A DNA stretch of 64,000 bases from Spirochaetales bacterium (lineage in GTDB: Bacteria; Spirochaetota; Spirochaetia; Treponematales; Treponemataceae), in NCBI GenBank assembly GCA_029098225.1, contig JAQXNX010000003.1, forward strand, positions 1-64,000. The letters run 5' to 3'. Positions 1 through 8,153 of the stretch are shown here, piece after piece. Below the pieces are notes generated by a model. That model worked only from the letters and a program-made list of their open reading frames with translations, was not told the DNA's origin and made no database searches. Each line of letters opens with the position of its first letter. Positions within the stretch are counted from its first letter, which is position 1. Both the position numbers and the translations under genes were made by a program.

Positions 1-424
1 CCATGTCATTACGGCTGCTAGTCAATTGTTCTGATTTTCCGTTCCATCGGATAGAACCGGCAGTTACTTCCAGATTTTCATCAAAGTTTTTAATTTTAAT
101 GTCATCATATAAAGTGTATTTTTCTTCATCAGAATTTGCCGAAAGCAGTTTGCAAGAGCCTTCTGTTTCAATTTCTCCAGTTTTTTTTAAAAGCTGAAAA
201 CTAACATCTCGGGCATACATGGAATTTCCTTCCTTGTATTGCTCAAGAACACCAGCAGAAAGAGAAAGCTTTTTTGCGTCGTCTTCATATTTTGTGTAAA
301 CGGCATCCGTAAAAATAAATTCCGGCACGTTGGATTCATCCTGATAGCTCTGACTGTACTTAAGAGAACAGCCGAGAAAAATGAACAGAGAAGAAATGGT
401 GATTGCCAGAATTCGTTTTTTCAT
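1..424 (-). CDS. lptC: LptC-like lipoprotein, LPS/glycolipid export (3' end cut by window)
   Basis: The reverse strand encodes about 141 residues running off the window edge. They begin with a lipoprotein signal peptide (MKKRILAITISSLFIFLGCS, Cys at about residue 19). The mature part reads like the repeated beta-strand fold of LptC/LptA/OstA proteins: EFIFTDAVYTKYED, then MYARDVSFQLLKKTGEIETEG. LptC is the inner-membrane-anchored periplasmic part of the LptBFGC exporter. Its ATG overlaps the last base of the pyrG stop codon (TAATG), so the two genes are translationally coupled. Treponemes lack classical LPS, so the cargo could be another glycolipid. The family call rests on resemblance and is fairly good; the C-terminus is not visible. 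Confidence 0.7.
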   Translation of the reverse strand, partial: MKKRILAITISSLFIFLGCSLKYSQSYQDESNVPEFIFTDAVYTKYEDDAKKLSLSAGVLEQYKEGNSMYARDVSFQLLKKTGEIETEGSCKLLSANSDEEKYTLYDDIKIKNFDENLEVTAGSIRWNGKSEQLTSSRNDM

Positions 425-2028
425 TATTTATCTAAAGCTGCTCCAATGAATGCAGTGAACAACGGATGAGGTTTTGTTGGTCTTGAAACAAATTCAGGGT
501 GATACTGAACTCCAACTCCCCATTTATGATTTTCCCATTCAAAGGCTTCTGTTCGCTTGTCCAATTCAGAAATTGCGCATGGAATAAGTCCATGTTCTGT
601 CATGTCTTTTGAATATTTGCGGTCGAATGTGTATTTGTTTCTGTGTCGTTCAACGATTGTTGATTTTTTGTATGCATCATGAAGCTTTGTGCCTTTTGTG
701 ATTTTTACGGTTGCGGCTCCAAGCTGCATTAAGCCTGATGCAGAAAGACCAGCCTGTTCTTCTGGAAGACTGATGATAGCGTGTTCTGAATTTTGAATGA
801 ATTCTGTGCTGTCGGCATCTTCCCAGCCAAGAATAGAGCGGGCAGTCTCAATTGGCATAAGCTGCATTCCAAGATCAATTCCAAGATATGGAATGTTATT
901 TTCGCGGGCATATTTTACAGTTTTAAGAAGCCCAAGAAAGCCTCGCTGTCCGTAATTGCCAGGAATTACGATACCATCTGCGCCTTCAAATGCTGTCGCA
1001 AAATTTTCTGTGTCTTCAAGAGATTCTGCATCTATTTTGCGGATTTCAAGTTTTGCACCAAAGGAAGTGATTGCTGCATGGAAAAGGGATTCACGTACAG
1101 ATTTATAACATTCATCAAGGTAGTCTTTTTTGCCAACCATTGCGATTGTAACCTTTGGTCCTTCACCGTTAAGTTTGTTAAGGAAAGCTGTCCATTGACG
1201 AATGTTTGAGTTAGGAACTTCTGTTTTGATTGCAAGCTTGCTTATTATTTTCTTATCAATTCCTTCCTTATGGAAAAGAACTGGAAGTTCGTAAATTGAT
1301 TTGTCAATGTTAGATGAAGCGAATACTGCATCTGTGGAAACGTTACAGAAAAGTGCAAGTTTTTTTCGCATGTCAGCTTCAATTTCTTTTTCGCAGCGGC
1401 AGAGAAGAATGTCTGGCTGAATACCAGCTTCCTGAAGCTGTTTTACAGAGTGCTGTGTTGGTTTTGATTTTAATTCACCACCTGTGATTACAGGTATAAG
1501 AGAAAGATGAACTGTGCAAACGTCATTTTTTCCTAATTCATGAATAAGCTGGCGGGCAGATTCAAGGAAAGGAATTGATTCAATATCGCCTACAGTTCCA
1601 CCAATTTCCACGATAACAACATCAGCATTTGATTTTGCACCGATTGTAAGGATTCTGCGTTTGATTTCATCTGTGATATGAGGAATAACCTGTACTGTAC
1701 GACCGTTATAGCGGCCGACGCGTTCATTACGGATTACCTGATCGTAAACTTTTCCGATTGTAATACAGTTGTCATTTGTAATATTGATGCTTGTAAAACG
1801 GCTGAAATTTCCCAAGTCAAGATCAGTTTCTGCGCCGTCTTCCGTAACATATACTTCACCATGCTGGAATGGGCTGATGTTTCCTGCATCAACGTTGATA
1901 TATGGATCACATTTTACCATTGTAATATTAAGTCCGTAACCTTCAAGAAGACTTCCAATAGTTGCCGCAGCAACACCCTTTCCGAGAGAAGAACAAACAC
2001 CACTTGTAACCAGAATATATTTACTCAT
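424..2028 (-). CDS. pyrG: CTP synthase with altered glutaminase nucleophile
   Basis: CTP synthase makes CTP from UTP, ATP and glutamine-derived ammonia. The synthetase half is canonical: SSLGKG P-loop near residue 14, SPFQHGEVYVTEDGAETDLD, and GGTVGDIES. The C-terminal class I amidotransferase half keeps the oxyanion region (GNYGQRG) and the YHPE His-Glu pair. However, the nucleophile elbow reads YLGIDLGMQ instead of the usual YLGICLGMQ: codon 385 is GAT (positions 874-876) rather than a Cys codon. Glutamine hydrolysis should therefore be lost or altered, leaving free ammonia as the likely nitrogen source. I chose the ATG at 2028 (MSKYILVTSG) because it matches the family N-terminus; an in-frame GTG at 2046 adds six residues. 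A TTGACT -35-like hexamer lies at 2060-2065. Confidence 0.95.
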   Translation of the reverse strand: MSKYILVTSGVCSSLGKGVAAATIGSLLEGYGLNITMVKCDPYINVDAGNISPFQHGEVYVTEDGAETDLDLGNFSRFTSINITNDNCITIGKVYDQVIRNERVGRYNGRTVQVIPHITDEIKRRILTIGAKSNADVVIVEIGGTVGDIESIPFLESARQLIHELGKNDVCTVHLSLIPVITGGELKSKPTQHSVKQLQEAGIQPDILLCRCEKEIEADMRKKLALFCNVSTDAVFASSNIDKSIYELPVLFHKEGIDKKIISKLAIKTEVPNSNIRQWTAFLNKLNGEGPKVTIAMVGKKDYLDECYKSVRESLFHAAITSFGAKLEIRKIDAESLEDTENFATAFEGADGIVIPGNYGQRGFLGLLKTVKYARENNIPYLGIDLGMQLMPIETARSILGWEDADSTEFIQNSEHAIISLPEEQAGLSASGLMQLGAATVKITKGTKLHDAYKKSTIVERHRNKYTFDRKYSKDMTEHGLIPCAISELDKRTEAFEWENHKWGVGVQYHPEFVSRPTKPHPLFTAFIGAALDK

Positions 2029-2153
2029 AACGATGTATTTTTTCACTATTAAAGACTTTAGTCAATTACACTCATACAGGTTTAATTTTTATATTAAAAA
2101 ATCGTCATTAAATATTTCAAATTTATTTTACAACTTAATATTAGAGGAGTATA

Positions 2154-2981
2154 ATGTTGTCTATGCTTGATACATTAAATGATGCAGATTTTGAACGCTT
2201 CCGCAAGACAATTTATGATGAAAGCGGTATTACTTTTTCTGCTACGAACAGACCTATTCTCGATAGTCGAATAAAAGAAATCCTTCGTGAAAAGAAGTTG
2301 GATTCTGTAGATGATTATTATAAATTAATCACCTCAGATCATGAGGAAATGAAACGAATGCTGGATGCGGTAACAACTAATCTTACCCGATTTTTCCGTA
2401 ACCAGCCTCATTTTGATGCACTGGAAAAGTACGTCATTCCTCACGTTTTGGAAGAAAAAAAGAAGACTGGAGACAAAACAGTTCGTGTATGGAGTGCAGG
2501 TTGTTCTACTGGTGAAGAGCCATATACAATCGCAATGCTCTTAAAGCGAATTTTACCTGTAGGTTATGACTTTCAGGTAACTGCTTCGGATATTTCTCTT
2601 AAGTCTCTTATGGTTGGACAGAGCGGTTTTTACGCTGACAACAAGGTTGATGGAATCCCACCTGATTATCTTTCTCAGTATTTTACAAAATCTGCCGGCG
2701 GATATCAGGTTAATAAGGAAATTATGAGTAAAGTTAAGTTTGACTATCATAACCTTAAGAATGATTCTGGCATGAGAAATCTTGATGTTATTTTCTGTCG
2801 AAATGTTCTCATCTATTTTGATGAGCCGGCACAACTTGCCGTAATAAATAGATTTTACAATTCAATGGCTCCTCAGTCATATTTGTTTATTGGCCATTCA
2901 GAGTCTTTGTTCGGAATGAAAACAGATTTTGAATTCCTAAAAACGGAGTGGGCTTGTTTTTATTCTAAAAATCAAAAATAA
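2154..2981 (+). CDS. cheR: Chemotaxis protein methyltransferase CheR
   Basis: CheR methylates glutamates of chemoreceptors using S-adenosylmethionine, working against CheB. The 275-aa protein has the all-alpha N-terminal CheR domain (residues 1-75) and a Rossmann methyltransferase domain with VRVWSAGCSTGEEPYTIAM as the SAM-binding loop. Further family motifs are DVIFCRNVLIYFD and FIGHSES. There is no C-terminal TPR extension. A strong GAGGAG ribosome site sits about 7 nt before the ATG. It is followed 14 nt later by cheB, so the adaptation enzymes form a two-gene operon. Length is normal for the family. Confidence 0.95.
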   Translation: MLSMLDTLNDADFERFRKTIYDESGITFSATNRPILDSRIKEILREKKLDSVDDYYKLITSDHEEMKRMLDAVTTNLTRFFRNQPHFDALEKYVIPHVLEEKKKTGDKTVRVWSAGCSTGEEPYTIAMLLKRILPVGYDFQVTASDISLKSLMVGQSGFYADNKVDGIPPDYLSQYFTKSAGGYQVNKEIMSKVKFDYHNLKNDSGMRNLDVIFCRNVLIYFDEPAQLAVINRFYNSMAPQSYLFIGHSESLFGMKTDFEFLKTEWACFYSKNQK

Positions 2982-2995
2982 AATCGAGGAATGTT

Positions 2996-4195
2996 ATGGA
3001 AGATATTCAGGTTTTAGTTTGTGATGATTCCGCATTAATGCGAAATTTAATTGGGCGTATAATTGATGAAACCTGTGGTATGGCTGTATGTGCAAAAGCC
3101 GAAAATGGTGAAGATTTGCTTGAAAAGCTTAATACAGTTAAGCCTGATGTAATTTTACTTGATATTGAAATGCCGAAGATGAACGGCGTTGAATTTTTAA
3201 AGAAACGTAAAGAGCGAAACATTAAGGTTCCGGTAATTATTCTTTCAAGTGTAGCTACTGAAGGTGCTGCAGTTACAATGGAGTGTCTTTCTCTTGGTGC
3301 TTCAGATTTTATTACAAAGCCGGGTGCTTCTTCTGTTACCCTTAAAATTGGTGATGTTTCTAAAGATATCATTGAATATGTTGCTGCTTATGGTGGTGCT
3401 TATGCTGCTGTTTCTGGTAAGAAGGTTTATGATGCTGATTTCTTTGCACACCAGATTAAATTAAAGCAGGCCGAAAAAGCTGTACTTGCTAAGAAAGGTG
3501 AGGATGCTGCAAAGGCTGCTTCTATTACAGCTAATGATGTTCTTCCTACAACATGGTTTCAGCAAAAGCCAAAAGAAGCTGTTGTTATTAAACCAGAACG
3601 CGAAGGTGGAAAAATTGATATTATTGCAATAGGAATTTCTACCGGAGGTCCTAATGCTTTACGTGATGTATTTAAGGCTATTGATCCAAATTTAAAGCAG
3701 CCTATTCTTGTAGTTCAGCATATGCCTGCCGGATTTACCAAGGAGTTTGCTGCCAGCCTGGATGCAATATGTCCTTTAACCGTAACAGAAGCCGTTGATG
3801 GAGAACCAATTTTGGATGGACATGTATACATTGCTCCCGGCGGATATCATATGTTTGTAGAACATCGTCCATTGGGAAATTTTATTAAGCTTTCTCAGGA
3901 TGCTCCAAGAAACGGACACAGACCTTCTTGTGATGTTTTGTTTGAATCCGTTGCAAAGATTTTCATGAATCATTCGCTTGGTGTAATTATGACAGGAATG
4001 GGTAGGGATGGAGCTGCAGAACTGGCAGAAATGAGAAAGAAAGGTGCCTGGACTTTAGGTCAGGATAAGGAATCTTCTATTGTATATGGAATGCCAAAAG
4101 TTGGCTTTGAACTTGGTGGTGTTCAGAAACAGGTTCCGCTTGCTAATATGGCTGAAGAAATCAGTAAACTTGCTAAAGAACATTTAATTGCTTAA
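2996..4195 (+). CDS. cheB: Chemotaxis response regulator / protein-glutamate methylesterase CheB
   Basis: CheB demethylates and deamidates chemoreceptors after phosphorylation by CheA. The receiver domain (residues 1-125) has the acidic pair CDD at 9-11 and the phosphoacceptor in ILLDIEMPKMNG (Asp56). The linker is long (about residues 130-210) and rich in Ala and Lys. The methylesterase domain shows the catalytic triad in AIGISTGGP (Ser), VVQHMPAGFTKEF (His) and GVIMTGMGRDGA (Asp). At 399 aa it is somewhat longer than enteric CheB because of the linker. A GAGGAA ribosome site precedes the ATG. Its stop overlaps the convergent small membrane gene by 4 nt. Confidence 0.96.
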   Translation: MEDIQVLVCDDSALMRNLIGRIIDETCGMAVCAKAENGEDLLEKLNTVKPDVILLDIEMPKMNGVEFLKKRKERNIKVPVIILSSVATEGAAVTMECLSLGASDFITKPGASSVTLKIGDVSKDIIEYVAAYGGAYAAVSGKKVYDADFFAHQIKLKQAEKAVLAKKGEDAAKAASITANDVLPTTWFQQKPKEAVVIKPEREGGKIDIIAIGISTGGPNALRDVFKAIDPNLKQPILVVQHMPAGFTKEFAASLDAICPLTVTEAVDGEPILDGHVYIAPGGYHMFVEHRPLGNFIKLSQDAPRNGHRPSCDVLFESVAKIFMNHSLGVIMTGMGRDGAAELAEMRKKGAWTLGQDKESSIVYGMPKVGFELGGVQKQVPLANMAEEISKLAKEHLIA

Positions 4196-4443
4196 TTCTG
4201 TTCTTTATTCGATTCTGTAAACTGCGGGGTATGAATCTTTATCATAGGATTTATACCCCTTGTTTTTATAAATATGATTACTGTTGGAATTAAGAAAAAT
4301 ACAATTGTAATTATGTATCTTATTAATTCTGACATAATTTTTCCATTAAATAAATATTCATAAACTTTTGGGCCTAAAAAGCATGCAGCGCATGAAAAAA
4401 TTATCGGAATAAAAAGTAATAATATGTTGACTACTTTTTTCAT
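4192..4443 (-). CDS. Small two-helix membrane protein
   Basis: An 83-aa protein with two predicted transmembrane helices (about residues 5-24 and 38-58) and a short polar C-terminal tail. I do not recognise a family. Its start overlaps the stop of the upstream TPR gene by 4 nt (ATGA), which supports real translation as the last gene of the polyprenyl synthase/TPR operon. Its 3' end overlaps the cheB stop from the other strand. Function unknown; a role with the prenyl synthase or TPR protein is only suggested by position. Confidence 0.7.
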   Translation of the reverse strand: MKKVVNILLLFIPIIFSCAACFLGPKVYEYLFNGKIMSELIRYIITIVFFLIPTVIIFIKTRGINPMIKIHTPQFTESNKEQN

Positions 4444-4952
4444 AATTCCTTTATCCTTTCTTCGCAGGCTTTTTCGCCTTTTACGTTCTTCAACTGGCTG
4501 TAAGTATCTTTTAAATTATAAAGTGCATCTTCATAATATGGGTTTATTGAAACTGCCTGTTCAAAATATTCTGCGGCAAGATTATAATTTTCTTTATTAA
4601 ATTCTGCTACACCCAGAAGATTCCATAAATGTGTAGAAAGAGGGTTGTAATCAAGACCATCTTCGCAAATATATTGAACCTGTTCGTAATCTTTTTGCAT
4701 TAAACAAAGCGTGGCATAAGTTTCTGCAACATCCTCGTTATCTGGAACAAGATTCCATGCATTCTCCAATGCGTTTCTTGCATCTGAAAGTTTTCCCTGA
4801 TCTCTGAAGGTAATTCCCATATTGTACCAGAGCAGATAATTATTGTTGTCTATAGTTATTGCACGTTTAAAACAGGCTATAGCTTCATTATATGAACCAT
4901 TAGAAGCGAGAAGTATTGCCTGATTATTTAACGTTTCAGATTTTTCTATCAT
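4440..4952 (-). CDS. TPR-repeat protein
   Basis: A 170-aa soluble protein built almost entirely of tetratricopeptide repeats, four or more units. Examples are ASNGSYNEAIACFKRAITID, the WYNMGITFRDQGKLSDARNA unit and the AAEYFEQAVSINPYYEDALY unit. TPRs are protein-binding scaffolds; no catalytic motif and no signal peptide is visible. It lies 14 nt after the polyprenyl synthase and overlaps the next gene by 4 nt, so the three genes are co-transcribed. The specific partner cannot be read from the sequence. Confidence 0.85.
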   Translation of the reverse strand: MIEKSETLNNQAILLASNGSYNEAIACFKRAITIDNNNYLLWYNMGITFRDQGKLSDARNALENAWNLVPDNEDVAETYATLCLMQKDYEQVQYICEDGLDYNPLSTHLWNLLGVAEFNKENYNLAAEYFEQAVSINPYYEDALYNLKDTYSQLKNVKGEKACEERIKEL

Positions 4953-4966
4953 TTTTCCTTCCAGTA

Positions 4967-6004
4967 TTACAATTCCATAAGTTTCTTTGGAATCATATTT
5001 AAGAATAAATTTTCAATTTCTTTTGAATTAAACTTCTTTGAATTATCTTCAATCAGTTTTAATCCAGTTTTCAGAGCTGCCTTAATAGAATTTTTTTCTT
5101 CGAGCAGAGAAATGCATTTTTCTATGGCTGGAGAATTAATTCCATCTCTTTTAGCTTCTTTCATATATTCTTCAATTAATTTTTTGTCCTGAGGATTATT
5201 CTTTATATGGAGAATTACCGGCAGACTTTTTTTACCTTCTGTTATATCATCACCACGCTGTTTACCTGGATTTCCTGTTGTCAGATTAATTACATCGTCT
5301 ATTATCTGAAAGCCAATGCCAATGTTTGCAGCAATTTGTCCAGCTTCTTTTGTTTTTTCAGAATCATTTCCGGCACAAACAGAACCAAGACTTGCTGCTA
5401 AAGAGGCGAGTGTACCAGTCTTACATTTTACCATTGTATAATATTCTTCTTCTGAAGGATAATAAGAACTGTCTCTATGCCATTTTATATCAAGGGCCTG
5501 GCCTAAATGCAGCTTTCTTAATTCATTTGTGTAAAGTCTGTAAAGTAAAAGCTTTGTTTTATCACTTATATTCTGATTTTCTATACAGGCTGAAGCTTCA
5601 AAGTATAACCAGGATGCAGAATTGATTGCAGTATCGATTCCATAAGTAATATGTGCTGCGGGCTTTCCCCGGCGTAAATCTGCTCCATCTTCGATATCAT
5701 CATGAATTAAACTTGCTGTATGGACAAATTCAACTAAAGGTGTAAGAGAACAGACTGTTTCGTACGAAAGTTTATTCGAATTATTTTCATTAAGATAATA
5801 AAGAATCATAAGAAGAGGACGCCATCTTTTTCCGCCTAGTTTAATAAGATTTTTATTTGGTTCTATTAAAGTTGTAAAATTATCTTCGGAAAAAGGGCCT
5901 TTGCCAAAAGATGAAGAAATCCAGCTGGAATTTGCCTTGTCGGGTAGTGAAGTATTCAGTGCTTTTTCTATGTCCTGCAATATAATATTTATTTCTTTAT
6001 CCAT
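4967..6004 (-). CDS. Polyprenyl (trans-isoprenyl) diphosphate synthase
   Basis: Class I trans-prenyltransferase that condenses isopentenyl diphosphate onto allylic diphosphates. The first Asp-rich motif is intact in LIHDDIEDGADLRRGKPAAH. The second reads FQIIDDVIN, with Asn replacing the last Asp of DDxxD. The 345-aa length fits family members making C20 to C40 chains; chain length cannot be decided here. A promoter of TTGTCT, 17 bp, TATACT lies so close that only 6 nt separate the -10 from the ATG, and no Shine-Dalgarno sequence is present, pointing to a leaderless message. It heads an operon with the TPR protein and the small membrane protein. Confidence 0.9.
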   Translation of the reverse strand: MDKEINIILQDIEKALNTSLPDKANSSWISSSFGKGPFSEDNFTTLIEPNKNLIKLGGKRWRPLLMILYYLNENNSNKLSYETVCSLTPLVEFVHTASLIHDDIEDGADLRRGKPAAHITYGIDTAINSASWLYFEASACIENQNISDKTKLLLYRLYTNELRKLHLGQALDIKWHRDSSYYPSEEEYYTMVKCKTGTLASLAASLGSVCAGNDSEKTKEAGQIAANIGIGFQIIDDVINLTTGNPGKQRGDDITEGKKSLPVILHIKNNPQDKKLIEEYMKEAKRDGINSPAIEKCISLLEEKNSIKAALKTGLKLIEDNSKKFNSKEIENLFLNMIPKKLMEL

Positions 6005-6010
6005 ATTTAA

Positions 6011-6039
6011 AGTATATAAAACTTTTTAAGTTAAGACAA
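6011..6039 (-). promoter_or_regulatory. Leaderless-type promoter of the polyprenyl synthase operon
   Basis: On the minus strand, TTGTCT (6034-6039) and TATACT (6011-6016) are separated by exactly 17 bp. The ATG follows the -10 by 6 nt, so transcription would start at or next to the start codon. Confidence 0.6.
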
Positions 6040-6341
6040 ATGAAAAATTTTAGTTTTTTTAGTTATTTATACACAAGTTATCCACATTAGCTACACAAAA
6101 AAAATAAAAAAAACGTGTCAATATATTTTTAAAAAAAATTCGGAAAAAAAATAAAAAAAAATGTAAAATTAGTTAAGTCTATATAATATAAAGACTTATT
6201 ATAAAAGTTATAAAATTCTTTTATATATGCTTAATTTTCTTTACTTGTATTAAAGAAAATTCTTTTATTAATTCACTAATTTTTACACAAGTTATCCACA
6301 TTTTATAAACCCGGAATTTGTTTCACGAAAGTTTCACGGGC

Positions 6342-6364
6342 AAAAAAAAACTGCCCGAAGGCAG
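6342..6364 (-). terminator. Rho-independent terminator of the STAS gene
   Basis: Reading the minus strand: CTGCC, loop TTCG, GGCAG, then nine T. The stable UUCG tetraloop plus U-tract lies 22 nt beyond the stop codon at 6387. Confidence 0.85.
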
Positions 6365-6386
6365 CCTTTTAGTTTTTTATACCGGT

Positions 6387-6941
6387 TTAACCGAGGAAGA
6401 CCTCACCAGTTTCATTAATTGCAATAATTGTGTGACAGCCGGAACATCTGAATCTTCCAGATTTAGTTGCTCTAAGTCTTTTATTGCAAACCGGGCAGGA
6501 AACAACTAATGGGAAAATTGAATCCCCGGTTGTTTCTCCTCCAGATGTAAAGAACGCAATTGCTTCGTCTGCACTTCCTTTAATATTAAAGAATTGTGAA
6601 AAGCCTAAAAGCTGGAAAACTTCGTAAACCTTTGGCTGAATTTCCATAAGAACTACATCGCCACCCTTTGGTTTAACAACTTTTAAGAAAACTGTAAAAG
6701 AACCAATACCAGTTGAAGAAACATAGTTTAAAGAAGAGCAGTTAAATATAAGATTTATAAATCCAGCGTCAATAATTTTTGTAATCTGCTTCTGGAAAAA
6801 ATTTGAATTGTAAGTATCTATGTAACCGCTAAGATAAATGAAAACTCCTTTTGGAACGTTTTCTGCTTTTCTAAGCGAAATGGAAAGGCTGTCATCCCTT
6901 TCATTATCAAAGCCTGGTACTAATGTATTGTTGCTATCCAT
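6387..6941 (-). CDS. STAS-domain protein with C-terminal zinc ribbon
   Basis: STAS proteins are anti-anti-sigma or signalling scaffolds, often switched by serine phosphorylation. Residues about 20-130 form the STAS fold with the conserved loop LNYVSSTGIGSF, the phosphorylatable Ser/Thr position. The last 40 residues hold a short zinc ribbon, SCPVCNKRLRA with FRCSGCHTIIAI (CxxC...CxxC), so this is a STAS-zinc-ribbon fusion. It is transcribed alone from TTGACA-18-TATAAT with an AGGA ribosome site about 9 nt before the ATG, and ends at a strong terminator. No anti-sigma kinase gene is adjacent, so the partner is not visible. Confidence 0.85.
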   Translation of the reverse strand: MDSNNTLVPGFDNERDDSLSISLRKAENVPKGVFIYLSGYIDTYNSNFFQKQITKIIDAGFINLIFNCSSLNYVSSTGIGSFTVFLKVVKPKGGDVVLMEIQPKVYEVFQLLGFSQFFNIKGSADEAIAFFTSGGETTGDSIFPLVVSCPVCNKRLRATKSGRFRCSGCHTIIAINETGEVFLG

Positions 6942-6971
6942 GTACTAATATCCTATCTCGTATATTCTATT

Positions 6972-7001
6972 ATTATACTTGTATATCGGCAAAAATGTCA
7001 A
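6972..7001 (-). promoter_or_regulatory. Sigma-70-type promoter of the STAS gene
   Basis: On the minus strand, TTGACA (6996-7001) and TATAAT (6972-6977) are both perfect consensus hexamers, 18 bp apart. The leader is about 25-30 nt. Confidence 0.75.
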
Positions 7002-7128
7002 ATTTTATAATATGAAAAGCATTGAAATCATTTTTATAATTAATGCAAAAAAAACTTTCAGTGTCGTTGAAGATTTTAAAATCCGGGTTATTAAGGCTTT
7101 AGTCGACTTAATGCTTCAAATATATATT

Positions 7129-7156
7129 TTGATTTCTATTAAATTTAGGTTATAAT
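7129..7156 (+). promoter_or_regulatory. Promoter of the 7174-9989 membrane-protein operon
   Basis: TTGATT (7129-7134), 16 bp, TATAAT (7151-7156), 17 nt before the ATG at 7174. Confidence 0.6.
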
Positions 7157-7173
7157 AGTACGATAATGAAAAT

Positions 7174-8139
7174 ATGAAAAAGGCGTTAAATTTATTACTT
7201 GCATATATTTTGTTCCTGATTCTTGGAATAATTGTTTTTACTCTTTTTAATATAATGAATATGAGCGTTCAGAGTTTTATTGCAGGACGCGAAATTCGTT
7301 TTTTTATTCGGGAAAGAATAATTATTTCTTTTTTTAAAGCTTCCTTTGTATGCATCTGTTTAATTTGCCCCTGTATTACTTATTATAGAATCCGTCATCC
7401 AGGAGGAATCCTTCAGGCGGTTGCATATATTATTATCTGCGGAGTTACGTGGTTTATTCTTTTTCCATGTGTACATAAACTTGAATATAATTATTCACAG
7501 AAATTTCAGTCTTACGAAAATGAAAAAATTCTTTCTTCTGGATATTTTAGAAAGAGTGGAAATAAAATCTATTATTTTAAAAATGAATTTACAGAGGTTT
7601 ATGAAAATAGAAAAGAGACCAATGTAATTATAATTGATCTGGATGAAGATGGAAAAATTTCCAGCCGTCCGATTGTTAATTCTCCTTATTTTGAATTGAA
7701 TAGAACTGCGGAGCCTTTTTCTGATGTTTTAATTAAACAGAATTTTGAAGAAAATCGGAAAGTTTCCTTTAGTTTTAATAATATTATTGAATACGGAAGA
7801 AATGCCTTTAATAAAGGAATTACATTTTATCTTGGATTTATATCAATGGCATTAATAGTATGCAGCTTATATGCCATGACAGGATTTTTTGAATGGAAAC
7901 TTCTTAATTCCTGTTTTCTAATTGTTTCAACAGCCTTCTGTTATATTTTAAATAGTTTTTATTTTTCTGATATACTTTCATTTATAGTAAATAGATTATC
8001 ATCCTATAGATTTATAGAATTATTGGCCAATTATTTTGATAATCCTCTATTAGTAATAGTAAATGTTTTTTTTGCCTTTTTATTTATTATTATGGGGCTT
8101 ATAAGAATGATTGTAAAAAAACATAAGGCTAAGAACTGA
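7174..8139 (+). CDS. Polytopic membrane protein of unknown function
   Basis: A 321-aa protein that I do not recognise. Hydrophobic segments lie at about residues 5-25, 48-70 and 80-97. A soluble stretch of roughly 110 residues follows (KYYFK/IIIDLDEDGKISSRP region), then four C-terminal segments between about 215 and 312. The overall plan of membrane cluster, soluble middle, membrane cluster resembles bacterial permease-like or LptF/G-like proteins, but no motif proves this. It is followed 14 nt later by another membrane protein, so the two probably form one complex. The start follows a TATAAT promoter, with weak ribosome-binding signal. Confidence 0.8.
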   Translation: MKKALNLLLAYILFLILGIIVFTLFNIMNMSVQSFIAGREIRFFIRERIIISFFKASFVCICLICPCITYYRIRHPGGILQAVAYIIICGVTWFILFPCVHKLEYNYSQKFQSYENEKILSSGYFRKSGNKIYYFKNEFTEVYENRKETNVIIIDLDEDGKISSRPIVNSPYFELNRTAEPFSDVLIKQNFEENRKVSFSFNNIIEYGRNAFNKGITFYLGFISMALIVCSLYAMTGFFEWKLLNSCFLIVSTAFCYILNSFYFSDILSFIVNRLSSYRFIELLANYFDNPLLVIVNVFFAFLFIIMGLIRMIVKKHKAKN

Positions 8140-8153
8140 GACGAGGGATTAAT

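Larger units (their letters stand above)
6005..6386. other. Gene-free AT-rich interval with paired DnaA-box-like sites
   Basis: These 382 bp contain no credible ORF. Two near-identical copies of a 22-bp motif lie 214 bp apart in the same orientation: TTATACACAAGTTATCCACA at 6067-6086 and TTTTACACAAGTTATCCACA at 6281-6300. Each holds a perfect DnaA 9-mer (TTATCCACA at 6078-6086 and 6292-6300) and a second 9-mer 11 bp upstream (TTATACACA, also a consensus match; TTTTACACA, one mismatch). The DNA between is almost pure A/T with long A runs. This is the arrangement expected of a DnaA-binding or unwinding element, but no dnaA, dnaN or gyrB is nearby. The right edge holds the terminator of the STAS gene. 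Confidence 0.5.

Noticed and set aside
793-1209. 138-codon plus-strand ORF opposite pyrG
   Set aside because: It lies wholly within the conserved pyrG coding strand and its translation has no family character.
6061-6300. Calling the region oriC outright
   Set aside because: No replication genes flank it and skew cannot be computed here, so only a DnaA-box element is reported.
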